22,090 bases of DNA. It comes from an uncultured Paracoccaceae bacterium. Its GTDB lineage: Bacteria; Pseudomonadota; Alphaproteobacteria; Rhodobacterales; Rhodobacteraceae. The notes under the pieces were generated by a model. It did no database searches, was not told where the DNA came from, and saw only the letters and a list, made by a program, of their open reading frames with translations. This document shows positions 1 to 7,105 of the stretch, one piece after another (position 1 is the stretch's first letter; every line of letters starts with the position of its first letter). Position numbers and translations under genes: made by a program. The stretch spans positions 1 through 22,090 of the forward strand of contig CALHST010000001.1 of NCBI GenBank assembly GCA_938038825.1, written 5' to 3'.

Positions 1-1112
1 CAAATCAACTGACCAGAGATTGTGATCACCAAGGCCGTCATCGTACAGATGACAACAGTGTCGATCAGCGGCTCTAACAAGGATACAAATCCTTCGGTGA
101 TCGGCTCTTTGGTTTTCACGGCCGAGTGGGCAATCGCGGCAGAGCCAACGCCTGCCTCGTTCGAGAACGCTGCGCGTTTGAAGCCTTGAATTAACGCGCC
201 GACAAAGCCGCCAGCAACGCCAAGACCGGTAAATGCGCCTGCGAAGATCTGACCAAAGGCCCAGCCGATCATGTTGAAGTTTACGATCAAAACAACAAGC
301 GCAGCGCCGACATACAGGATACCCATAAAGGGTACGATTTTCTCGGTCACTTTTGCGATGGATTTGATCCCGCCGACGATGACGGCAAACACCACGGCTG
401 CGAAGACAAGACCCGTGATCCAGCCGGGGAAATCGCCAGTGATCTGTGTGATCTGGGCGTGGGCTTGGTTGGCTTGGAACATGTTGCCGCCGCCAAAGGC
501 ACCCAGAATACAAAAGATGGAAAACAGCACGGCAAGGATCTTGCCACCGGGCAGGCCCAGTTCATCAAATCCCTTAGAGATATAATACATCGGTCCGCCA
601 GACACGGTGCCGTCCGGGTATTCGTTGCGATATTTCACGCCCAACGTACATTCAGTGAACTTCGACGCCATACCAAGCAGACCTGCAAGGATCATCCAGA
701 ACGTGGCCCCGGGCCCGCCGATACCAACGGCCACGGCAACACCCGCGATGTTACCAAGACCAACGGTCCCAGACAGGGCAGTTGCAAGCGCCTGAAAGTG
801 GCTGACTTCACCGGCGTCATTTGGGTCGGAATAGTCGCCTTTGACCAGTCCAATCGCATGTCCGAAGTAACGGAATTGAACGGCGGCAAAGTAAATGGTG
901 AACACGGTCGCGCCGATGACGAGCCACATCACAATCCAAGGAAAGGACGTGCCGGGAATGGGCGCAAAGATAAAGCTGACGAAGGGACCTGTGAAATTGG
1001 CGAAGGCTTCGTTGACGCGGGCATCAAGGCTTGCAGCCTCTTGCGCGGCGACGGGCCCCGCGACAGTCAGAAAGGCCGCAATGGCATAGATAAATTTGTG
1101 AAAAATGGTCAT
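1..1112 (-). CDS. Sodium:alanine/glycine symporter (AGCS family), C-terminus cut by window edge
   Basis: Translating the reverse strand from the ATG at 1112 gives an uninterrupted frame of about 370 codons running off the window start. The product matches the AGCS (AlsT/DagA) family, inner-membrane carriers that import alanine or glycine with Na+. Visible signatures are ALSGTVGLGNIAGVAVAVGIGGPGA near residues 110-135 (given here as ALSGTVGLGNIAGVAV), then SGGPMYYIS, and RAAFSNEAGVGSAAIAHS near residue 320. Several long hydrophobic stretches are membrane helices. The N-terminus (KFIYAIAAFLTVAGPVAAQ) resembles a signal peptide, which I believe is common in roseobacter members. An AAGGA ribosome site lies just before the ATG and overlaps the stop of the upstream stress-protein gene, 9 bp away, so the two are probably one operon. 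The substrate (alanine, glycine or another small amino acid) cannot be decided here. Confidence 0.93.
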   Translation of the reverse strand, partial: MTIFHKFIYAIAAFLTVAGPVAAQEAASLDARVNEAFANFTGPFVSFIFAPIPGTSFPWIVMWLVIGATVFTIYFAAVQFRYFGHAIGLVKGDYSDPNDAGEVSHFQALATALSGTVGLGNIAGVAVAVGIGGPGATFWMILAGLLGMASKFTECTLGVKYRNEYPDGTVSGGPMYYISKGFDELGLPGGKILAVLFSIFCILGAFGGGNMFQANQAHAQITQITGDFPGWITGLVFAAVVFAVIVGGIKSIAKVTEKIVPFMGILYVGAALVVLIVNFNMIGWAFGQIFAGAFTGLGVAGGFVGALIQGFKRAAFSNEAGVGSAAIAHSAVKTKEPITEGFVSLLEPLIDTVVICTMTALVITISGQLI

Positions 1113-1121
1113 GGAATATCC

Positions 1122-1553
1122 TTACGCGACAACGGTGACGGGAACGCGGGCGTTCATCACGAGGTTAGCGGTTGAGCTGCCGAAGATGCGTGATGTCAGG
1201 CCACCCGCACTTGATCGGGCGACAACGATCTGGGACGCGCCTTCGGAATGCGCAATGTCGTCGATTGTGTCGGCAACGTCTCCATGTCGCACAATTGCGC
1301 GTGCGGAATGCCCAGCATCTTTGAGTGTGGCGACGGCCGGATCCACAACGCGTTCCATCGCGATGGATATTTCTTCTTCGCGGCGCTTATGGCGCTCAGC
1401 ATTCTCTTCGGCGGTTTGAAAGGAAAATGGTGACCACTCAATCACATAGACGACGATCAGCGCGCAATCGTTGCTGTTCGTCGCGATGTCTTTTGCGAAT
1501 TCAAGAGCTTTTTCCCCTGAACTCTGGCCATCAAGGCCAATGACGATTTTCAT
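1122..1553 (-). CDS. Universal stress protein, UspA family
   Basis: A 143-residue single-domain Usp protein, the usual size. It opens with MKIVIGLDGQSSGEKALEFA, the first beta strand and conserved Asp of the Usp fold, and ends with GSSTANLVMNARVPVTVV, the usual last segment. The reading frame extends upstream, but the ATG at 1553 is preferred because the fold starts there and AGGG lies about 9 bases before it. In ATP-binding members the loop before the final GS reads G-2x-G-9x-G(S/T). Here the first two glycines are Ala and Ser (A-R-S-S), so ATP binding is doubtful. Family members act in the cytoplasm during stress, usually with unknown partners. It is the first gene of a probable operon with the AGCS symporter, which suggests, without proving, a regulatory link to transport. 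Confidence 0.92.
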   Translation of the reverse strand: MKIVIGLDGQSSGEKALEFAKDIATNSNDCALIVVYVIEWSPFSFQTAEENAERHKRREEEISIAMERVVDPAVATLKDAGHSARAIVRHGDVADTIDDIAHSEGASQIVVARSSAGGLTSRIFGSSTANLVMNARVPVTVVA

Positions 1554-1614
1554 GAACTTGTCCCTTATGGAAGTCTTTTGAATGTGGTTTTGAACGCAGG
1601 AGTGCATGCTTTGA

Positions 1615-1661
1615 TGCGTTAATGGTCCTGCAATCTTGGGACAGGCTAAGAGATTAACGCA
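1615..1661. repeat. 9-bp perfect inverted repeat upstream of the stress-protein operon
   Basis: TGCGTTAAT at 1615-1623 is matched exactly by ATTAACGCA at 1653-1661, with 29 bases between. Inside lies a shorter pair, GTCC at 1625-1628 and GGAC near 1640. The element is 60-110 bp before the start of the usp gene, inside the only noncoding gap (1554-1795) that could hold its promoter. It could be a two-site operator or an RNA leader hairpin. The rest of the gap shows no clear signal. Confidence 0.45.
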
Positions 1662-1795
1662 CAGGGGTCCACCAGTTAAGGTTGAAATCTTGTGGCAATA
1701 GGCAAGATCAAGCGCGCCATTCCTGCGAACAAGAGGCCGTGCGGAACTGATGGGTGCAAATATGTGGGTCTAATAGTGAATTTCGGTGGCTAAGG

Positions 1796-3064
1796 TCATT
1801 TCGTAAGCAGGTGTTCCAGTGCTTTGCCCATCACTTTGGCGCTGTCGATCATGTCGGTGATCCCGACCCATTCATCCGGTTTGTGCGCCAATTCCAACAC
1901 GCCGGGCCCATAAGCGATGCAGTTCTTCAGCTTACCAATCCGGTCGATGTGTTTTTGGTCATAAGAGCCGGGTGAAGCCACGTATTCAGGCTCTACGCCC
2001 AGTGTTTCGCGAATGGCGTCTGTGACTGTGCGCACCACCGGTGCATCTGCGTCGGTCATTGACGGGATCACCACGTTCATTTCGCGCAGGTTATATTCGA
2101 AGTTGGGCCGGGTCTCTTTCAGGCCTTCCAGCAAGGCGATGACCTCGCCCTTGACGTCCTCAAGCGGTTCTTCAATCAGATAGCGGCGGTCAATCACGAT
2201 ACGGCAGCTGTCGGGCACGCAATGGGCGGGCAGGCTGGTGTCACCGGGGCCGGGTTCGTTCATGCCGCCATGGATCGAATTGATGTTCATGGTTGAAGAA
2301 CGCGCGCCTTCTGGGACCACGGGCATTTCTGTCGTGCGGGCTGCCATGGCGGGGTAAAGATCACTTTCGAATTTATCCAAAACCGCACCCATGTGGCGCA
2401 CGGCGCAGTCCCCAAGGAATGGCATAGAGCCGTGGGCAATTTCACCTTTGGTTTCGATCTCGGCCCACCAACCGCCACGATGTCCCAGACAAATACGGTC
2501 TTTGTTCAAGGGTTCGGGAATGATCACATGCTGCACGCGGTCTGGGTCAAAATATCCTTTTTCGGCCAGATAGGCGACGCCGCCATAGCCACCGGATTCT
2601 TCGTCTGCAGTTGCGGATATTTCAATGGCACCCTGAAAATCGGGATGCTGCGCGATAAAGGCTTCGGCTGCGATGATGCTTGCGGCAAGACCGCCTTTCA
2701 TGTCGCACGCGCCCCGGCCATAGATCTTGTCGTCTTCGACGTCGCCACCAAATGGATCCCGGGTCCAGCCTGCACCAACTTCCACAACGTCATGGTGGGA
2801 ATTGAAGTGAACACAGTCGCCTTTGCTTTTGCCTTCTTTGCGGGCGACCAGATTCCAACGGGGATATGCGTCGCTGTCCCCCGGGGCGCCTTCTGCGCGG
2901 ATCCATTCCGTTTCAAGGCCGAACGCTGACAGTCTGTGATCCAAATAGTCGCAAATCGCCGCATAGTTTTCACCGGGCGGGTTCAAAGTTGGAATGCGGA
3001 TCAGCGCTTGAGTCAGCTGGATCAGGTCATCGCGGGCGTCTTGAATACGAGTGTCTAAAGTCAT
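1796..3064 (-). CDS. M20 family metallopeptidase, ArgE/DapE type deacylase
   Basis: A 422-residue cytoplasmic zinc-dependent amidohydrolase of the M20 family (acetylornithine deacetylase / succinyl-diaminopimelate desuccinylase group). The two-metal site is complete: H90 and D92 in SHHDVV, bridging D121 in GRGACDMKGG, catalytic E155 and metal ligand E156 in TADEESGG, E184 in IIPEPLN, and H394 in AHKPDEWV. The dimerisation or lid domain is the middle part, roughly residues 200-310. No signal peptide is seen. The ATG at 3064 has AAAGGA 11 bases upstream. The gene stands alone, divergent from the copper ATPase across 66 bp, with no arginine or lysine biosynthesis genes nearby. The motifs therefore show the chemistry (amide hydrolysis of an N-acyl amino acid or dipeptide) but not the substrate. 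Confidence 0.92.
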   Translation of the reverse strand: MTLDTRIQDARDDLIQLTQALIRIPTLNPPGENYAAICDYLDHRLSAFGLETEWIRAEGAPGDSDAYPRWNLVARKEGKSKGDCVHFNSHHDVVEVGAGWTRDPFGGDVEDDKIYGRGACDMKGGLAASIIAAEAFIAQHPDFQGAIEISATADEESGGYGGVAYLAEKGYFDPDRVQHVIIPEPLNKDRICLGHRGGWWAEIETKGEIAHGSMPFLGDCAVRHMGAVLDKFESDLYPAMAARTTEMPVVPEGARSSTMNINSIHGGMNEPGPGDTSLPAHCVPDSCRIVIDRRYLIEEPLEDVKGEVIALLEGLKETRPNFEYNLREMNVVIPSMTDADAPVVRTVTDAIRETLGVEPEYVASPGSYDQKHIDRIGKLKNCIAYGPGVLELAHKPDEWVGITDMIDSAKVMGKALEHLLTK

Positions 3065-3130
3065 GGTTCCACGATTCCTTTACTTTTGCCACTTGGCAAG
3101 GGGGTTGACGTCGTCGGTTCGCGACACTCT

Positions 3131-5335
3131 ATGAAAAGCATGGTTCAGACAATCGACCTTCAAGTAACCGGCATGCATTGTGCGTCTTGTGTTGGGCGCG
3201 CAGAAAAAGCCCTGATTGCGCATCCGGGTGTGCACTCGGCGACTGTCAATTTGGCCAGCGGAACCGCACATGTCACAGCGGGTGACATTGATAAAACTGC
3301 GTTGGCCAACGCTTTGACGCAGGCAGGGTATCCCGCCCATGTCCGCCAAGATGTGACAGAGCGAACGGATCATGCGGCCCATGCGCAAAGTCTGTGGCGT
3401 CGGTTTCGCGTTGCCTTTGTCCTGACGTTGCCTGTGTTTCTTTTGGAAATGGGTGGGCATTTTTACCCGCCGTTGCATCACTGGATCATGGGGACCGTCG
3501 GGCAAACCCCGTTTTGGGCCCTGCAGTGTCTGTTGATCGCAGTGGTTTTGCTATGGCCGGGACGCATCTTTTTTGAATACGGTGTGCCCGCTTTGCTGCG
3601 CGGCGCGCCGGAAATGAATGCGCTTGTGGCATTGGGTGCCGGGGCCGCGTGGGGGTTTTCCACAGTGGTTCTGTTTATGCCTGGATTGATACCTGCCGAA
3701 AGCCGTGCCGTGTATTTTGAAGCTGCGGGTGTGATTGTCACGTTAATTCTATTGGGGCGCGCGTTAGAGGCGCAAGCCAAAGGGCGGGCGGGCACCGCGA
3801 TCGAGGCGTTGATCTCTCTACAGCCGGATACGGCATTTGTATTGGAAAACGGGGCTCCGGTCAGTCGTGCTGTCGAAGACATCCGCATCGGTGATCAGGT
3901 GTTGGCCCAGCCCGGTGCCCGCATCGCGGTGGATGGTATCATTGTTGACGGAACCGGATACGTTGACGAGTCGATGTTAACCGGCGAGTCTGCGCCCGTG
4001 CGTAAATCGACGGACGATTCCGTGTCCGCAGGCACGTTGAATGGAAACAGCGCGTTGACCTATCGCACAACGGCTGTTGGTGCGGCGACGGCGTTGGCGC
4101 GCATCACACAGATGGTGGATCAAGCGCAAAGTGCCAAGTTGCCTGTTCAGGCCAAAGTGGATCGCATTACGGCGGTTTTTGTGCCCATCGTTATGGGCCT
4201 GTCGGTCCTGTCGTTCGTGGGGTGGCTTCTGTTCGGAGGCACCTTGGCCCAAGCGATTGTTGCCGCTGTGTCGGTTCTGATTATTGCGTGCCCCTGCGCC
4301 ATGGGTTTGGCGACGCCTGTGTCTGTTGTTGTGGCCACCGGGCGCGCGGCGTCTCTTGGGGTGTTGTTCCGGGGCGGTGATGCTTTGGAAAAGTTGGCAA
4401 CCATTCAGACTGTGGCCTTCGACAAAACGGGCACCTTGACCGCCGGATCACCGACTGTAACGCAGCGTTATGGGCCCGCATCTACCGACGATATTGCATC
4501 CATCGCCGCGTTAGAGCGTCAAAGCGATCACCCTTTGGCACGGGCCGTTGCCGCGATAGCGGACCCCAGCGGTGCGCAGATCAGCGATTTTCAAGCGATC
4601 CCCGGCAAAGGCGTTGCGGGCTTTGTAAACGGCGCGAAATACATCATCGGGTCTGGCGCCTTTCTGGTCGAAAACGGGGTCGACATCAGCGGTTTTACGA
4701 ATGAAACGGAACAGATTCACAGCGCCGCAGCCACCCCTGTATTTGCTGCGAAAGATGGTCAATGTATTGCCCTGTTCGGCGTTTCGGATCCCTTGAAACC
4801 GGATGCGGATCGCGCTGTGTCTGACTTGCAGGCTGCGGGACTTAACTGCGCTTTGATCAGTGGTGATATTGAACCCGTGGCAAAAGCCATTGCGGCGCAA
4901 GTTGGAATTGCAGATGTGATTGCCCAAGTTCTGCCGGATCAAAAGTTGTCCGCCATCGAGGTTTTGCAAAAAGACGGTCCCACGGCCTTTGTTGGGGATG
5001 GCATCAACGATGCCCCTGCTTTGGCGCAGGCCGACGTTGGATTGGCCATGGGGCAAGGCACCGATGTTGCGGTCGAGGCCGCAGGTGTGGTGTTGATTTC
5101 AGGCGCAGTGCAAGGTGTCGTGCGCGCCCACACATTGGCAAAGGCCACGCTGCGCAATATCCACCAAAACTTGTTTTGGGCATTTGCCTATAACGTTGCG
5201 CTGATCCCTGTGGCTATGGGTGTTTTCTATCCGATATTTGGCTGGCAACTGTCCCCGATGTTGGGGGCTGGCGCCATGGCGTTGAGTTCAGTATTCGTTG
5301 TCACGAACGCCCTTCGATTGCGTCGCGCTGGGTAG
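3131..5335 (+). CDS. copA: Cu(+)-exporting P1B-type ATPase
   Basis: A 734-residue heavy-metal P-type ATPase pumping Cu(I) out of the cytoplasm. It has one N-terminal HMA metal-binding domain with GMHCASC (C17, C20), then membrane helices. It has the actuator loop TGES (284-287), the transmembrane CPC ion site (387-389), the phosphorylated Asp in DKTGTLT (D431), the P1B His-Pro pair (467-468) and the GDGINDAPAL hinge (from 622). The last helix, MALSSVFVVTNALRLRR, has the Met and Ser pattern of copper-specific pumps. The frame opens at TTG 3086, but ATG 3131 or 3140 fits the family start better; neither has a clear ribosome site. A TTGACG hexamer at 3105 could be a -35 box, which would leave almost no leader. 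No CueR or CsoR gene is adjacent. Copper specificity is from family motifs. Confidence 0.95.
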   Translation: MKSMVQTIDLQVTGMHCASCVGRAEKALIAHPGVHSATVNLASGTAHVTAGDIDKTALANALTQAGYPAHVRQDVTERTDHAAHAQSLWRRFRVAFVLTLPVFLLEMGGHFYPPLHHWIMGTVGQTPFWALQCLLIAVVLLWPGRIFFEYGVPALLRGAPEMNALVALGAGAAWGFSTVVLFMPGLIPAESRAVYFEAAGVIVTLILLGRALEAQAKGRAGTAIEALISLQPDTAFVLENGAPVSRAVEDIRIGDQVLAQPGARIAVDGIIVDGTGYVDESMLTGESAPVRKSTDDSVSAGTLNGNSALTYRTTAVGAATALARITQMVDQAQSAKLPVQAKVDRITAVFVPIVMGLSVLSFVGWLLFGGTLAQAIVAAVSVLIIACPCAMGLATPVSVVVATGRAASLGVLFRGGDALEKLATIQTVAFDKTGTLTAGSPTVTQRYGPASTDDIASIAALERQSDHPLARAVAAIADPSGAQISDFQAIPGKGVAGFVNGAKYIIGSGAFLVENGVDISGFTNETEQIHSAAATPVFAAKDGQCIALFGVSDPLKPDADRAVSDLQAAGLNCALISGDIEPVAKAIAAQVGIADVIAQVLPDQKLSAIEVLQKDGPTAFVGDGINDAPALAQADVGLAMGQGTDVAVEAAGVVLISGAVQGVVRAHTLAKATLRNIHQNLFWAFAYNVALIPVAMGVFYPIFGWQLSPMLGAGAMALSSVFVVTNALRLRRAG

Positions 5336-5338
5336 CTA

Positions 5339-5368
5339 TTGTCAACCGGAAGGCCTTTCGTTTAAGAT
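5339..5368 (+). promoter_or_regulatory. Candidate promoter with near-palindrome in the spacer, before the sugar isomerase
   Basis: TTGTCA at 5339-5344 and TAAGAT at 5363-5368 are separated by 18 bp and resemble -35 and -10 boxes. The spacer holds CGGAAGGCCTTTCG (5347-5360), which matches its own reverse complement at 12 of 14 positions. That is where a repressor would block polymerase. The -35 box overlaps the last bases of the copper-pump gene region, so read-through is also possible. Motif match only. Confidence 0.4.
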
Positions 5369-5395
5369 ACTATAACGATTACGGAGAAACCCAAC

Positions 5396-6073
5396 ATGAA
5401 CCGGTCTCAGATCAACGAAATCCTCCGCCAAGGGGACGCGTTCATCCGATCTTTCGGCTATGTAATGCCCCCGTTTGCGTATTTGTCTCCTGATGAGATG
5501 AAGTCCGGTGATAATGAGATGCTCAAGTCACGTCGCATGGGCTGGGACATTACGGATTATGGACAAGGCAAATTCGATGAATTGGGTTTGTTTCTGTTCA
5601 CCGTCCGTAACGGAGACGAGGCGGATCTTAAGTCTGGTCGCGGCATGTTATATGCAGAAAAGATTATGATCTCGCGCAGGGATCAGCTGTCGCCCATGCA
5701 CAAACATTTCCTAAAAGCGGAAGACATCATCAACCGTGGCGGCGGCACATTGGTGATCGAGCTGTTTGCCCCAGCACCGGATGGATCCATTGACCGGGAA
5801 GCCGACGTGGTTGTTCCCGTTGATGGCCAGATGCGCAGGTTGAAAGCGGGCGGTAAGCTGATGCTGAAACCTGGTGAGTCTGTAACGCTTTTGCCGGGTG
5901 TATGGCATGCTTTTTGGGGCGAAGGCGGGGATGTGTTGATTGGGGAAGTGTCCACCGTGAATGATGACCTCAACGACAATGAATTCGAAATGCCAATTGG
6001 GCGCTTTTCGACAATTACCGAAGATGTTGATCCGGTGCATTTGCTGGTGAGTGATTACGACCGGTGGTTATGA
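5396..6073 (+). CDS. D-lyxose / D-mannose ketol-isomerase, cupin fold
   Basis: A 225-residue protein of the D-lyxose isomerase family (Pfam Lyx_isomer), cupin-fold metal enzymes that interconvert D-lyxose and D-xylulose and also D-mannose and D-fructose. The expected metal ligands are present: H102 and H104 in SPMHKHFLKAEDI, an acidic residue just after them (E108 or D110 region), and H171 in PGVWHAFW. Length equals that of characterised members. The ATG at 5396 has GGAG 9 bases upstream. Its stop overlaps the start of the following kinase gene (ATGA), so the two proteins are probably made together. That pairing favours a sugar route in which the isomerised ketose or its parent hexose is phosphorylated, for example mannose to fructose to fructose 6-phosphate. 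No transporter or regulator is beside it. Confidence 0.88.
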   Translation: MNRSQINEILRQGDAFIRSFGYVMPPFAYLSPDEMKSGDNEMLKSRRMGWDITDYGQGKFDELGLFLFTVRNGDEADLKSGRGMLYAEKIMISRRDQLSPMHKHFLKAEDIINRGGGTLVIELFAPAPDGSIDREADVVVPVDGQMRRLKAGGKLMLKPGESVTLLPGVWHAFWGEGGDVLIGEVSTVNDDLNDNEFEMPIGRFSTITEDVDPVHLLVSDYDRWL

Positions 6074-7023
6074 GTTACGATTTAGTTGCAGATATTGGCG
6101 GCACCAACATGCGGGTGGCGCAGATACAGGACGGGCACATGCTGTGCCGTCGGGATTTTGCAATGACGCCTGACCGTAAAGTGGCGCATACCTTGCGCGA
6201 CGTGGCCAACGATTTGGACGGCACCCCTCGCGCTGTTGTGGCAGCGGGGGCGGGCCCTGTGAAGGACCGTGCGATCAACTTGACGAATGGTGGATGGCTG
6301 GTTGGTGAGGACGACATTGCCACAGTCACGGGTGCCAATACAGTGAGCGTGATCAATGACTTCGAAGCGGCCGCTTGGTCACTTGCGACGCTCACCGACA
6401 AAGACGTACGCCCGATAGGGGGCAGTGGGCCGTTGACGCCCGGTCATCGTGTGGCCATCGGCCCCGGTACAGGTCTGGGCGTTGGGTCTTTGATCTGGAA
6501 CGGCCAACAATACCACGTTGTTCCCGGCGAAGGGGGGCACGTTGCGGTTGGACCCCGGACCATGCAGGAAGTTCCTGTTTTTCAAGCCATGTGCGCGCTT
6601 TGGCCAGAGGTTCAAATCGGAGACACGCTGACGTTAGAGGCCGAGGCGATGTTGTCTGGCACGGGATTGCCATGGCTGTATCAGGCTTGTGGCGGGGATG
6701 CAGGCGTTAGCGGACGCGAGATCTTTGAACGGTTTGCGGCAGGAGAGGCCGAAGCCAGTCTGTGCATTCAGATGTTTCGCAGCCACCTTGCTGCCGTTTC
6801 CGGGGATCTGGCGGTGACGTTGAATGCCACAGGTGGGATTTTTCTGGTCGGTGGTGTGGCGCAGGCCAATGCCGCGATCTTCGAAGATGCGTTTTGGGAT
6901 GAATACGCGGACGGGGGGCGTGCTGCGTTCACCAAGCTGCGCAAGACCTGCGGTATCTATCTTGTCACTATCGAAGACTTTGGTTTGCGTGGGTGTATGA
7001 ACGCCCTGCAGCGTTTGGTTTGA
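6070..7023 (+). CDS. glk: Glucokinase-family sugar kinase
   Basis: A 317-residue cytoplasmic hexokinase of the bacterial glucokinase family, ATP-dependent. It has the phosphate loop DIGGTN (8-13), the catalytic NDFEAAA with N96 and D97, the adenosine-side GPGTGLGVG (131-139) and the sugar-binding PGEGGHV (152-158, E154 and H157). It also has a later E-A-M-L-S-G-T-G-L segment. All match E. coli Glk, which is 321 residues. A GTG at 6064 is in frame, but the ATG at 6070 is preferred because it forms an ATGA overlap with the isomerase stop, typical of translational coupling. The true substrate may be glucose or another hexose such as fructose or mannose, given the neighbour. The gene symbol is by family, and a specialised role is possible. 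No clear terminator follows. Confidence 0.9.
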   Translation: MSYDLVADIGGTNMRVAQIQDGHMLCRRDFAMTPDRKVAHTLRDVANDLDGTPRAVVAAGAGPVKDRAINLTNGGWLVGEDDIATVTGANTVSVINDFEAAAWSLATLTDKDVRPIGGSGPLTPGHRVAIGPGTGLGVGSLIWNGQQYHVVPGEGGHVAVGPRTMQEVPVFQAMCALWPEVQIGDTLTLEAEAMLSGTGLPWLYQACGGDAGVSGREIFERFAAGEAEASLCIQMFRSHLAAVSGDLAVTLNATGGIFLVGGVAQANAAIFEDAFWDEYADGGRAAFTKLRKTCGIYLVTIEDFGLRGCMNALQRLV

Positions 7024-7039
7024 CCACCGTACGCTTGGT

Positions 7040-7054
7040 TTAACGAATTTTTAG
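7040..7054. promoter_or_regulatory. CtrA-like motif before the DUF2793 gene
   Basis: TTAA at 7040-7043, seven bases, then TTAG at 7051-7054 match the alphaproteobacterial CtrA consensus TTAA-N7-TTAA with one mismatch. The palindrome CCCTTAAGGG follows at 7056-7065. Both lie 40-65 bp before the DUF2793 start at 7106. A single near-consensus site occurs by chance fairly often in such sequence, so this is a weak call. It is noted because CtrA governs GTA genes in related bacteria. Confidence 0.25.
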
Positions 7055-7105
7055 GCCCTTAAGGGATGCTCTGCGCTAATCTTGCTCAGACCTCCGGGGG
7101 CCTTT

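Noticed and set aside
271..1175. Plus-strand open frames of 104 and 238 codons at 271-585 and 459-1175
   Set aside because: They lie antisense to the sodium:alanine symporter, whose reverse-strand translation has clear family motifs. Their own translations show no domain and have unusual composition.
3086..3130. TTG start at 3086 for the copper ATPase, and a CueR-type promoter before it
   Set aside because: The additional 15 residues precede the usual family start, with no ribosome site. The 17-bp spacing after TTGACG and the lack of a CueR dyad do not fit a CueR promoter, which has a 19-20 bp spacer.
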